Assembly (NCBI RefSeq): GCF_026262505.1 | Contig: NC_067206.1 | Coordinates: forward strand, 2,480,001-2,544,000 | Length of the DNA: 64,000 bases | Direction: 5' to 3' | Origin: Trichomonas vaginalis G3 | Taxonomy: Eukaryota > Parabasalia > Trichomonadida > Trichomonadidae | In this document: positions 19,450 to 28,228 of the stretch, piece by piece | Layout of the letters: the number at the start of each line of letters is the position of its first letter | Numbering within the stretch: the first letter of the stretch is position 1 | Program-made: the position numbers and the translations under genes | Notes under the pieces: model-generated | What the model was told of the DNA's origin: nothing | The model's database searches: none | The model's input: only the letters and a program-made list of their open reading frames with translations

Positions 19450-20098
19450 CTATCTTGTATAAAAGATATGATTTCAGGGATTTTTTTGACGAAGTGTCAA
19501 AGTTCTCTTCGTAAAAAAATAACAGTTATATAATGAAATTTGGTCATTTTTTTACGATTTTCATGAGTTTTAGGCGACCCCGAAAAAAGTCTGGGTCGCA
19601 ATTTTTCACGATTTTCATGAGTTTTAGGCGAGTAAGATTTTCTATCTTGTATAAAAGATATGATTTCAGGGATTTTTTTGACGAAGTGTCAAAGTTCTCT
19701 TCGTCAAAAAATAACAGTTATATAATGAAATTTGGTCATTTTTTTACGATTTTCATGAGTTTTAGGCGACCAGGTTTTTTTCCCTACTCGCAATTTTTTA
19801 CGATTTTCGTACGGAATCTCGACCCGCGGTTTTCCTCGGGTAGCAAACATATGAGGAAATTCATGAAATTTGGTCATTTTTTTACGATTTTCATGAGTTT
19901 TATGCTAGACCGAAAAAAAGTCTGGGTCGCAATTTTTCACGATTTTCATGAGTTTTAGGCGAGTAAGATTTTCTATCTTGTATAAAAGATATGATTTCAG
20001 GGATTTTTTTTGACGAAGTGTCAAAGTTCACTTCGTCAAAAAATAACAGTTATATAATGAAATTTGGTCATTTTTTTACGATTTTCATGAGTTTTATG
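19450..20098. repeat. Patchwork of long imperfect repeats with variable hairpins
   Basis: Three to four imperfect copies of a 170-300 bp pattern: TACGATTTTCATGAGTTTTA, a variable hairpin (for example GCGACCC / GGGTCGC at 19574-19599 and CGACCCG / CGGGTAG at 19820-19843 with one mismatch), then ATGATTTCAGGGATTTTTTT and the hairpin GACGAAG / CTTCGTC, then AACAGTTATATAATGAAATT. Nothing here looks coding. Confidence 0.7.
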
Positions 20099-20122
20099 CT
20101 AGACCGAAAAAAGTCGGTCTAG
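20099..20122. repeat. Variable hairpin CTAGACCGA / TCGGTCTAG
   Basis: A perfect 9-bp stem with an A-rich loop in the slot where sister repeats have GCGACCC / GGGTCGC (19574-19599) or an imperfect version (about 19903-19929). Confidence 0.75.
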
Positions 20123-20365
20123 AGAAATTTCACTCAAAAGTTCTTGTGTGCTTTGGTTTTTGAACCAATGTCTGTATGTTTGGTTTCTGAACGATGTAAA
20201 GTAAGCCTTCACTGCAACTGCATTTACTAATAGTCTATGTACATACCAACCTCTTAAATTTATTGGCAATTTTTTACGATTTTCGTACGGAATCTCTACC
20301 CTCGGTTTTCCTCGGGTAGCAAACATATGAGGAAATTCATGAAATTTGGTCATTTTTTTCAGCAA
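20099..20365 (-). pseudogene. Mosaic fragment of KilA-N and T5orf172 gene pieces
   Basis: An open stretch of about 88 codons that contains a KilA-N piece (LRGWYVHRLLVNAV) and stretches whose DNA matches other genes nearby. GTTTCTGAACGATGTAAAGT is also in the T5orf172 gene at about 19023, while the segment around 20218-20260 matches the KilA-N gene at about 17827. It starts within a variable hairpin (20099-20122). It reads as a patchwork assembled by recombination, not a working gene. Confidence 0.6.
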
Positions 20366-20530
20366 AAATATATTTTATGTTAGAATGTTAGATCTAACAT
20401 GTTTTCTAACACGTTTTCTAACATGGTCTAAAACACACAAAACTCATGAAATTTCATACGGAATTCAGCAAAAATATATTTTATGTTAGAATGTTAGATC
20501 TAACATGTTTTCTAACACGTTTTCTAACAT
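20286..20530. repeat. Cluster of linker-plus-hairpin units
   Basis: Hairpin CTACCC / GGGTAG at 20296-20319, then two units of the linker CAGCAAAAATATATTTT followed by nested hairpins with outer arms ATGTTAGA / TCTAACAT. The inner palindrome is ATGTTAGATCTAACAT (first unit 20377-20424, second about 20483-20530). The second ends close to the stop codon of the next gene. Confidence 0.75.
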
Positions 20531-20536
20531 AACTAT

Positions 20537-21475
20537 TTACAAGCGTTTTACATGGTATATGTTGCGATGGTTCATGACTTTAAACAGTTTCGTAGCTTCT
20601 ATTTCTTCTTTTAGTACATCGAATGTTTTAACTATGCCGAAAGTCTCTTTATACTTCTTCTTGACGTCAGATAGAAGGAAATCTTCTGCTGTTGGATAGT
20701 TTTTGTTCAGAAATGCTAACATGTCCATTTTATCTTCTGCTGGTTTCTCTGCTTCTTTCTTTAAGTCAGCATAGTCGTTTCTCATTCTTTCTATCTCTTT
20801 GACGGAGTAGTTATATTTCCTCATTGCTGCTTTACATTTAGAACATTGCGGGTTCATTTTTGCGTTATATTCTGAAACCTTACCTGCTAAAACAACTAAA
20901 GCGTCAATGGTTTTCTTTAACTCAAAAGTTGCTGGTTTTATCTGTTTGTTCCATACTTTACATCTTTTATCTTTATCTCTTATCTGCCAAACACATTCAG
21001 CAACTAACGAAACAAAGTTGTCGTAGGTCTTAAATTCTTCAGATTTATATATGTCAGAAACATTCTTATATACCATGTCGCAATCTTTGTCCATAACCTT
21101 ATGGTTGCAATGAAATCCTAGAAACTCATAGTTTACCTTTCGTATGAACTTCTTTATTTCTACTGAGTCAGTTGCTTTGACTTCTATTTCATCGAATTCA
21201 GGAATGGTTAGTTTTTGTTGCTGAATTTCAGGCAATTTGGGTAAATGGTCAATAATGTCCTGCATTTCATAAAGATACTGTTCATTTGTTTCATCTTTCG
21301 CACTACAGTCCAAAGTACTTGTTAAAAGTTCCTGCTTTATCTTCTGGATTTCTGTTTCGAAAGTATATGAAGAAGGAATGAAGCTTTTCATTTCTACTAA
21401 CATAGATGTTGGATTCATGACTAACGAGTTTGGTGCTGTAGTTGTTTGAAGTGTTGTTGTGCCGATTGTTGACAT
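20537..21475 (-). CDS. Unknown 312-aa Maverick protein with Cys pairs
   Basis: Starts at MSTIGTTTLQ (ATG at 21475; a longer upstream frame has no support). Features: GFHCNHKVMDKDCDMVY near the middle, a CSKCKAAM pair at about 218-225 suggesting a metal-binding loop, and a helical C-terminus (SDVKKKYKETFGIVKTF). Preceded by the shared AAATAAAGTTAGTTTT leader and followed by a nested hairpin. Mav-B has a broken relative at 43447-44360. I do not recognise the family; the leader links it with KilA-N and T5orf172 genes, suggesting a regulatory group. Confidence 0.65.
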   Translation of the reverse strand: MSTIGTTTLQTTTAPNSLVMNPTSMLVEMKSFIPSSYTFETEIQKIKQELLTSTLDCSAKDETNEQYLYEMQDIIDHLPKLPEIQQQKLTIPEFDEIEVKATDSVEIKKFIRKVNYEFLGFHCNHKVMDKDCDMVYKNVSDIYKSEEFKTYDNFVSLVAECVWQIRDKDKRCKVWNKQIKPATFELKKTIDALVVLAGKVSEYNAKMNPQCSKCKAAMRKYNYSVKEIERMRNDYADLKKEAEKPAEDKMDMLAFLNKNYPTAEDFLLSDVKKKYKETFGIVKTFDVLKEEIEATKLFKVMNHRNIYHVKRL

Positions 21476-21535
21476 TTTTATTTTTTTATACAAAATAAAA
21501 AAAATAAAAAAAATAAAACTAACTTTATTTTTTAT

Positions 21536-21935
21536 TTCGGGAAAATTCATGAAAATTCAAGAGTTTTAGACCATGTTAGAAAACATGTTAGAAAACATGT
21601 TAGATCTAACATTCTAACATAAACTTTATTTTTGGGTCCTTTACACTCATTACGAAGAAGTCTTGACAAAACATGTACGAAGAAGTCTTGACAAAACATT
21701 TACGAAGAAGTCTTGACAAAGCATGTACGTTCATGTTTGACAAAACATTTACGAAGAAGTCATGAAAATTCAAGAGGTTAGAAAACGTGTTAGATCTAAC
21801 ATGCTAACATAAATTATATTTTTGCTGTAAATTTCATGATTTTCGAGAGTTTTAGACCATGTTAGAAAACGTGTTAGAAAACATGTTAGATCTAACATTC
21901 TAACATAAACTTTATTTTTGGTCCGGGAACAAAAT
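21536..21935. repeat. Hairpin and 25-bp repeat cluster upstream of the 312-aa gene
   Basis: Nested hairpins with ATGTTAGATCTAACAT-type cores at about 21570-21615, 21775-21815 and 21860-21910, here in the orientation opposite to 20377-20530. They are separated by an inverted-orientation array of ACAAAACATTTACGAAGAAG units (21655-21770). Mirror-image copies thus bracket the 312-aa gene. Confidence 0.7.
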
Positions 21936-22074
21936 GAACGAGGTCAGGATGTATGTAAATACATTTGAATTCATTCATAACACCCTTAGTAAGCTCATAA
22001 AATGCTTGTTTTGAGGTCGAGCCACTTTTGGCTCCACCGTATTCTTTCAACCAAAACTCAAGAATTTCCCGCAT
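21914..22074 (-). pseudogene. Gene fragment (LKEYGGAKSGSTSKQAF)
   Basis: A minus-strand frame beginning MREILEFWLKEYGGAKSG at 22074. A shorter piece with the same LKEYGGAKSGSTSKQAF stretch lies on the plus strand of Mav-B at about 44524-44580. Neither looks like a full gene. The parent gene is not identified. Confidence 0.4.
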
Positions 22075-22091
22075 GAATTTTATATAAAAAC

Positions 22092-22115
22092 CAACCGTCT
22101 GTATTCCGACGGTTG
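22092..22115. repeat. Perfect hairpin CAACCGTC / GACGGTTG
   Basis: An 8-bp perfect stem with an 8-nt loop, next to the start of the 25-bp repeat array. Another member of the variable-stem set. Confidence 0.7.
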
Positions 22116-22123
22116 CTATATTC

Positions 22124-22417
22124 TTGACAAAACATTTACGAAGAAGTCATGACAAAACATTTACGAAGAAGTCATGACAAAACATTTACGTTCATGTTTG
22201 ACAAAACATTTACGAAGAAGTCATGACAAAACATTTACGTTCATGTTTGACAAAACATTTACGAAGAAGTCATGACAAAACATTTACGTTCATGTTTGAC
22301 AAAACATTTACGAAGAAGTCATGACAAAACATTTACGTTCATGTTTGACAAAACATTTACGAAGAAGTCATGAAAATTCAAGAGGGTAGAAAAGAGGTTA
22401 GATCTAACCTTCTACCC
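22124..22417. repeat. 25-bp direct repeat array and terminal nested hairpin
   Basis: About ten units of GACAAAACATTTACGAAGAA alternating with GACAAAACATTTACGTTCAT. The array ends in a nested hairpin with outer arms GGGTAGAA / TTCTACCC (22384-22417) around the palindrome AGGTTAGATCTAACCT, just past the stop codon of the Pro-rich gene. Confidence 0.75.
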
Positions 22418-22751
22418 TAAACTTTATTTTTTGGTCCGGGAACAACTTTCTCTCAATAGGGGCTGTAGCGTACTCTTTGCGTAAGCGGTTCAGACCTTCT
22501 TCGAACTCTTGGGCTCTCTTCGATTTGTATTGGAATTGGAATTGTTGGGGTGGAGCTTGCTGGAACATCCAAGGGTTGGGGAAGTAAGGCATAGGTAGAG
22601 GAGGGTAGTTCGGGAAGCCTTGTGGTGGGTAGTAACCTTGAGGTGGAAATTGGTAGTAAATCGGAGGTACTTGCTGGAACTGAGGTGCAGGGGCTGGTGC
22701 TTTAGGTTCCTCTGGTTTGGGAATGGACTGGGTTGGTGGTACGTCGGACAT
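22404..22751 (-). CDS. Pro/Gln/Tyr-rich protein (115 aa)
   Basis: Starts MSDVPPTQSIPKPEEPK at 22751, then a low-complexity stretch rich in Pro, Tyr, Phe and Gln, then a helical charged segment (AQEFEEGLNRLRKEYATAP). The Mav-B relative at 45398-45964 is 188 aa and has a longer C-terminal domain, so this version is shorter. Transcribed away from array cassette 2 and opposite to the gene at 23174. Composition suggests a flexible structural or host-interaction protein; no family recognised. Confidence 0.55.
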   Translation of the reverse strand: MSDVPPTQSIPKPEEPKAPAPAPQFQQVPPIYYQFPPQGYYPPQGFPNYPPLPMPYFPNPWMFQQAPPQQFQFQYKSKRAQEFEEGLNRLRKEYATAPIERKLFPDQKIKFRVEG

Positions 22752-23173
22752 TGTCTTGAAACAGTACAAATATTGTTCTGAAACAGTACAAATATTGTTC
22801 TGAAGCAGTACAAATATTGTTCTGAAGCAGTACAAATATTGTTCTGAAACAGTACAAATATTGTTCTGAAGCAGTACAAATATTGTTCTGAAACAGTACA
22901 AATATTGTTCTGAAGCAGTACAAATATTGTTCTGAAACAGAAAATTTTTCTCACAAATTGAGAGCTTTTACGGGAAATTTGTTCTGAAAAAGTACAAGTA
23001 TTGTTCTGAAAAAGTACAAGTATTGTTCTGAAAAAGTACAAGTATTGTTCTGAAAAAGTACAAGTATTGTTCTGAAGCAGTGCAAGTCTTGTTCTGAAAA
23101 AGTACAAGTATTGTTCTGAAGCAGTGCAAGTATTGTTCTGAAAAAGTACAAGTATTGTTCTGAAGCAGTGCAA
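22752..23173. repeat. 22-bp-period array cassette 2 (9 units, core, 9 units)
   Basis: Left array (22752-22937): about nine 22-bp units of TATTGTTCTGAAACAGTACA type, alternating AAACAG and AAGCAG. Core at about 22938-22980 contains TTTCTCACAAATTGAGAGCT and TTTTACGGG. Right array (22981-23173): nine units of GTTCTGAAAAAGTACAAGTA type. Unit sequence differs from cassettes 1 and 3, but the 22-bp period, the central core and the flanking gene pair are the same. The left array lacks stop codons in all three minus-strand frames. Confidence 0.85.
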
Positions 23174-23538
23174 TGGACAACATCGAGCCATTTGACGAAG
23201 CAATTTACCTAATTTAAATTAACGAGCTTGTTAAGCAGTACTTGCGCAAGGTCATGAAGCCCAAGGTCAAGTTCACCACTATTTCTGGAAGGGCTGCCTT
23301 GACTCTCGAGATTTCGACTGGAATTCCAATTCAAATACCAGAAAACACTCCTTTCGACGGCATAAAGCAAGCAAAGAAAGAAGCTCTTCTCAAGTTCTTT
23401 GCCAAGCGTCCTTGGATACTACTTCCAAACAGAGAGAGTCCAATTCCACGAATTATACAAATTCTCAGAGCACTGTTCCACTTCTCGGGTCAGCCGTTCT
23501 ACATAACCTGTGAAGGCGACATCCAACCAGTTCAGTAA
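23174..23538 (+). pseudogene. Unknown DNA-proximal Maverick protein (broken)
   Basis: Plus-strand partner at the right edge of cassette 2. Encodes parts related to the 129-aa product at 46279-46668: FDEAIYLI near the start, KPKVKFTTISGRAALTLE, STGIPIQIPENTPF, and HFSGQPFYITCEGDIQPVQ at the end. It looks broken. Function unknown; constant association with the array suggests a role in replication or in reading the array. Confidence 0.6.
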
Positions 23539-23652
23539 ACCTTAACGTTTAACTGCACTTTTTTATGTTTTTTGTGAAAGTGTCAAAAATAAATTGTTTT
23601 CATGAGTTTTCTACGATGTTAGAAAAAATGTTATTTTCTAATATCTTCACAT

Positions 23653-24513
23653 TCAATACTTTTTCAGCACTTTTCCGTAGTTATATATGAAAGACAATTC
23701 GAGATAAAAGTCATAGTACAATGGAATAATATGTTGCACACCATTTGTTGTGAACCAAACTTGAAAGTCAGAGAAACTGTTACTAGGTGGTTCGTAGAAT
23801 TTAGAAGCAAAGTCATAAAAGTCCTTACCAATACATAGAAAACTATTGTTGCTTGAACTGAAACTTGCATGACACATAACATTTTGAGGGTCAAACACGT
23901 TTCTATAAACTGTCAAATCTGCTGGTGGAAGTATAAATTGAAATGGACCATCTGGTGGTAATGGTTCGTTCTGGTTTAGTAACCGAAGAAATTGTGCCCA
24001 AGAACGTTTGTCTACTTTCCAATATAAAAACTCTGTATCTCTTGGAGGGTTAATTTCAATCTTTTGAAATGAAACGGTGGAGTTCATCTTGTCATATTCT
24101 AGTTTCAGATAGTATGTTCCATTTAGTAAAGAGTCGTATTTTTCTTGAAATTCCCAATAATATTTGTTCATTTGAGTTTGAAAGTCATTTAGAGTTTTCT
24201 CAAGACTTTCGTCTGAACGAACTGTAAAGATCCTCATTTCGTCAAATTTGTCTATTAGACCACCAGAACCTTTATACTGCCCATGAAAATATACTGCGAA
24301 CATAAATGCGTTAGTTCTATTTGAAAACAAAACTCTTCTAAATCCTATTGCCTTTGCATCTGAAGGACTTTGAAGCCAACGAATTGGATAGTCAAACCTG
24401 TATGCTCGGGATGAAATTTCTTCATCTGAAATAGTCCTACCAGCATTTGTAAAGATATAGTCTAACGGTTTTGTATCTGCTACTTTTGTTCTTTGTTTTT
24501 CAACCTGAAGCAT
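23653..24513 (-). CDS. Candidate surface protein, paralogue of 28229-29077
   Basis: 286 aa, starting MLQVEKQRTKVADTKPLDYIFTN. N-terminal (residues 1-60) and C-terminal (about 205-280, including HASFS--NSFLC, FYEPPSNSFSDFQVWFTT and LELSFIYNY) parts match the products at 28229-29077 and 54367-55212, while the middle is unrelated in sequence. Such a conserved frame with a variable centre is typical of host- or receptor-interacting proteins. No signal peptide or membrane segment. No equivalent at this position in Mav-B. Confidence 0.65.
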   Translation of the reverse strand: MLQVEKQRTKVADTKPLDYIFTNAGRTISDEEISSRAYRFDYPIRWLQSPSDAKAIGFRRVLFSNRTNAFMFAVYFHGQYKGSGGLIDKFDEMRIFTVRSDESLEKTLNDFQTQMNKYYWEFQEKYDSLLNGTYYLKLEYDKMNSTVSFQKIEINPPRDTEFLYWKVDKRSWAQFLRLLNQNEPLPPDGPFQFILPPADLTVYRNVFDPQNVMCHASFSSSNNSFLCIGKDFYDFASKFYEPPSNSFSDFQVWFTTNGVQHIIPLYYDFYLELSFIYNYGKVLKKY

Positions 24514-24652
24514 TTAATATATGTAAAAATATATTGTTTTAAAATGGTATGCCATTTCATATTTCTCATCTAACAAACAAGTTTCCTTCAACTTGAGGTT
24601 CACTAACAAACTCAGCGTACATTTCAAATTCGAATAAAAAAATATTTTTTCT

Positions 24653-25237
24653 TTACTTTACATAACCGCCTGCTGCCATAAGTCTTTGACGCCAACCCAT
24701 ACCAGCTAATGAAGGTTGACTTGGTTTAGTTTCCAAACTAAACTTTGGTTTTGGTTTATCTTCAGTTTTTGGTTTTTCTTCTTCTATCGGTTTTTCGTCA
24801 CTTTTCGGTTTCTCTGACTTTACTTCACCTGCAGGAACAGTTGTGTCGTCAACATCTTCATAAATATCATATGCCATTTGTTTTTGTTTTCCTTTCAACT
24901 TTTTATGTTTGTTGTAAAGTTTAGAATATTTCGACTCTAAGTCAATGAGATGTTCTATAATGAACTGTTGGTCAGTGAAGTAAACTTTTCCATCTGTTGT
25001 CTCGAAAGCTCCTTCAGACTTCAATATTTTATTTGTGAGAGTCTGTTTCTTTTTTGAGATACTTGCCGTTCCATTTTTATGAAAAGTGACTTTGTAGTTA
25101 GGGTTTGTATTTCCAGACCTGGCACTTTCTATTATTGAATTTTTCTCTTCATCTGTAAGTTCTTTGACAGGTTTTGACAATGGTTCTGAACTTTTTGTTT
25201 GTGGTGTCAAATCTACCGTTTCAACTTCTTCGGTCAT
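24653..25237 (-). CDS. Unknown 194-aa acidic/Lys-rich Maverick protein
   Basis: Starts MTEEVETVDLTPQTK. Middle region (about 40-110) is globular (NYKVTFHKNGTASISKKKQ, then a helical DLESKYSKLYNKHKKLKGK); the next ~60 residues are Lys/Glu/Pro repeats (EKPKSDEKPIEEEKPKTEDKP). The C-terminus LAGMGWRQRLMAAGGYVK could be a cleaved or packaging signal. The leader TTTCATCTCAG (read on the plus strand) is shared with the next minus-strand gene. Mav-B counterpart 50805-51379 is broken. Confidence 0.65.
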   Translation of the reverse strand: MTEEVETVDLTPQTKSSEPLSKPVKELTDEEKNSIIESARSGNTNPNYKVTFHKNGTASISKKKQTLTNKILKSEGAFETTDGKVYFTDQQFIIEHLIDLESKYSKLYNKHKKLKGKQKQMAYDIYEDVDDTTVPAGEVKSEKPKSDEKPIEEEKPKTEDKPKPKFSLETKPSQPSLAGMGWRQRLMAAGGYVK

Positions 25238-25256
25238 TTCATCTCAGTAAAAAATT

Positions 25257-25409
25257 TTAGTTTGGTTTGTTTTCAACTGGTTGTTGTTGTTTTTTAAGTC
25301 GGTCTAAAACTTCCTGAGGTATAGGAAGAACTTGACAAACACGTTGTGTAACTGCTGGAAGCCGACAAATCCATCTTGAACCCATTTGTCTCAATGCTGT
25401 ATTGTTCAT
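25257..25409 (-). CDS. Short unknown protein (50 aa)
   Basis: ATG at 25409, product MNNTALRQMGSRWICRLPAV and on, ending in a Gln/Asn-rich tail. Same leader as the gene before it. It lies between two genes of the same strand with spacers of about 20 bp, and its coding region is retained in Mav-B (51399-51550, broken), which supports it being real. Confidence 0.55.
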   Translation of the reverse strand: MNNTALRQMGSRWICRLPAVTQRVCQVLPIPQEVLDRLKKQQQPVENKPN

Positions 25410-25428
25410 TTCATCTCAGTAAAAAACT

Positions 25429-25830
25429 TTACATTCCCCACGTTTGAGGCGGTTGAGGTTGGTTATTGTTTACCCACTGTTGTGCATGGTTATATCCTCT
25501 GTTAAAGAATCTTTCACCTTGGTCCATATAGTGTCCTGCTTGGTTATAGTAGTCATTTGCTTTGTTATAATAGTTTCCTGCTTGTCTTCCTACATTGTCC
25601 ATCCATCCTTGAACTTTTCCTCTTGTTTCAGGATTTGGAATAAGATTTGTTGCATCTCGTGCTACATCCCAACCTTTCTGTACAGTTTGTATAATAGGTT
25701 GTGCTTTCTCTTTAAGTATACCTAATGTACTCAAAATCTTCCTTCCAACTCCAAATACACCTCTGGCTATTGTTCCCACTGCGGGCAAAAATCTGGATGC
25801 AACTCCTGCTAATGCGCCAAATAAACCCAT
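25429..25830 (-). CDS. Membrane-active virion protein candidate (133 aa)
   Basis: Starts MGLFGALAGVASRFLPAVG: a Gly/Ala-rich amphipathic N-terminus, followed by basic (VGRKIL) and helical segments and an Asn/Tyr/Gln-rich tail (NKANDYYNQAGHYMDQ). An MG(L/F)F amphipathic start is typical of membrane-disrupting minor virion proteins such as adenovirus pVI and of relatives in virophages and Polintons. The parallel is by pattern only. Divergent from the integrase with a 17-bp spacer. Mav-B counterpart 51557-51968 is broken. Confidence 0.55.
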   Translation of the reverse strand: MGLFGALAGVASRFLPAVGTIARGVFGVGRKILSTLGILKEKAQPIIQTVQKGWDVARDATNLIPNPETRGKVQGWMDNVGRQAGNYYNKANDYYNQAGHYMDQGERFFNRGYNHAQQWVNNNQPQPPQTWGM

Positions 25831-25847
25831 TTCTTATAGGATAAAAA

Positions 25848-26805
25848 ATGACGAATCCGAACAAGGACCCCTATGTTTCTAAAGCAACAAAGAAAGCACT
25901 CATGATAAAAATCTTTAGTTCAACACCAAATGCTTGGTTTATGGATATCTTGGAAAACATTCCGAGGTATAGAGAAGATGGACCACCATACTGGCTAATA
26001 TTTGTCGGTCAAAACACAAGATACTGTGAAGCCATACCATTATGGTCCAAAAATATTTTAGATGTGAAAACTGCTTTGACAATATTCGTTGACAAATACC
26101 ATCCAACAAAACTGACATCTGACTGTGAAAGTTCTTTCAAATCAGATGATGTAAAAAACTATCTGCGTTCAAAAAATGTAAACCAATATTTCATTGTCGA
26201 CCAAAACCATTCTGCTCTTGGTGTCATTGACGGTTGTATAAAAATGTTAAGAGACTTAAACCAACCACAAGGTGGTGAAGCAAATGAAATGTCATATGAC
26301 GACAAATATAGACACTTCTCCATGGCAAAGATGAGACAAGTTTTAAATATTTACAATAGCCGTAAACAAAAAGGTTTGGGAAACCACCCCCGAAGAAATG
26401 AAAAACAACCCTGACTTAGAGAAAGACTATATATTTAATAATTTAGTCAAAAGAGACAAACAAGAAAGAATGCCGGGCTTCAAACTTCAGAAAGGTGACA
26501 AAGTAAAAATAGAAATACCTAAACGCGACCCATATGAAAATACTATTGACTATGACAACAATGGGAACCCGACAGGTACTCACATTCGTGTTCGTAAAAA
26601 TAGAAGAAAGTATACAAGAGAATATTATGAAGTTTTAGGCAAACATGGCAAAATGTACACACTGCAAGCAGAAGATAAAACTACTATTGTCAGACCTCGT
26701 TTCAAACTTGTCAAAGTTCAAGGTGGTATACTTTCAAAGACAGTTCCTAACAAATATAAGACAACTCCTGACGAATATGCTAAAGAAGTTGAAAATGACG
26801 ACTAA
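25848..26805 (+). pseudogene. Retroviral-type integrase (broken)
   Basis: Encodes an rve-type catalytic core: WFMDILENIPR, then LTSDCESSFKSDDVKNYL about 60 residues later, then NHSALGVIDGCIKMLRD, the spacing of DD(35)E-like integrases. A C-terminal part (FKLQKGDKVKIEI to YTLQAEDKTTIVRPRFKLV) resembles the SH3-like end of Polinton integrases. This enzyme makes the 5-6 bp target duplications seen at both elements. Leader TATAGGATAAAAAATG. The gene looks broken (about one break). Mav-B counterpart: 51985-52941. Confidence 0.8.
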
Positions 26806-28210
26806 GCATTTCTATACCATGCGTAAACTGTCATGTAAGGTGGCATGTAGTCTTTACTTTGTCCCGTTGTTTGCGTATATCCTGAAACGCGATGTGTATG
26901 GTTTCCATCTCCCTGAGTGTTACCCCAGAAACAATTTATAGCAAACTGAACGTTGTCTTTAACATCATATCCTTTACCTTTTGTCATTGCTGACCAATCC
27001 CAAAATTTATGCTTATGCCAACCTGCTTGAGATGTACTTAAATCTATGTAGTGACTGTGTGCAGGTAAATTTTCACCTGAAATCGTTTTACTTCCACCTG
27101 TTTCCTTTGAAGAGTTTGCACAATACAAAAACCTGTCGACTATTTGAGTCCAAGTTCCAAAACCAAGTACTACTTCTGGTCTGGTAGAGTTCATTGACGT
27201 ATAAATAGAGCCTATAGGATATAATGTTTGAAGCATTTCTGTCTTTAATGTTTGAAGCTCTGTTTTGTCTGCTTTCTTGTCATATAAATCTTGAGCAGTG
27301 AATTTAATATTATGTTCATCCTTCATGACATAAACATCTTTACATCTAATGTTTCTCATCGTCGTTATGTCGTCATCCGATGTTAAACCTTGTGGAAAGT
27401 TAGGAGGTTTACAATATATTGCATCCCCACCAGTTTCTTCAACCGTTCCTTCAATACTTTCTATAGCAACAGTTGTAAAACTTGTATGTGTATGGTTCTT
27501 GTCTGCTTTCTTCTCTAACTCATCGTTAACATAAGTTTTATCTGCTTTAAGGTCTAAACATCCTGAAACCCATCCTGTATCGGCTTTAGTTTTTAAAATC
27601 TTTGATGTCCGTTCATGGTACCAGTCAACCCTTTCTATAATTTCTTTATCTTTTTCATCCACATATTCCTTATCCGCCTTCTTCACTAACACACTAGCCA
27701 TAAGTCCTTATCTACCTTATTTTCAAGGCTAACGTTTAAGTCTGTTATTTCAGATATAGAATGTGTATGAGTCTTTTTAGAATATTCGTTTTCAGCTCTC
27801 GTCACTTCACTTGACATTTTATTGTCAACATATGTTTTGTCTGCTAGTTCAGGATGAGTATGTTCTTTTGTTGCATAAGCATTGTTAGCTCTTTCTTCTT
27901 CTTTTGCTATTGCATCGTCTACATATTCTTTGTCAGCTTTGTTGTCAACATCTGCTTTCAAAAGAAGTTCATTTATAGGTTTCTCGTTTAAAGTTCCTTT
28001 TGTTGGATTTATACAGACAGTATTGTTCTTCTTGTCTTGAAATAGAAACTCATCTGTCATTGGGTTTAATGTCAGTTTTAAGTTTCCTTCTTTCAATGAC
28101 TCAGATATCTTAGAATAGTTTGAAAAGTTTGTTGTGTTCTTATTTAGAGCTTGCATAATGAGTTGTCGGTTGTGTTGTATTTCTCTCATGGAAGCAATAT
28201 CTTTCGACAT
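26802..28210 (-). pseudogene. Fibre protein with phage-collar-like tip (broken)
   Basis: N-terminus MSKDIASMREIQHNRQ, then a shaft of repeats of the type KADKEYVD / KKADKNHTHT, and a C-terminal domain (YPIGSIYTSMNSTRPEVVLG, FGTWTQIVDRFLYC, NLPAHSHYID, GDGNHTHRVSGYT, MPPYMTVYAWYR) that matches the phage tail-collar/short-fibre domain pattern. This suggests a virion fibre for attachment, probably acquired horizontally. Mav-B has a longer open copy at 52918-54348. This one looks broken (about one break). Confidence 0.8.
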
Positions 28211-28228
28211 TTTTATTCTAGATAAAAT

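Noticed and set aside
22752-23173. CRISPR array
   Set aside because: The units are contiguous tandem repeats with no unique spacers and no cas genes; the setting is a eukaryotic Maverick.
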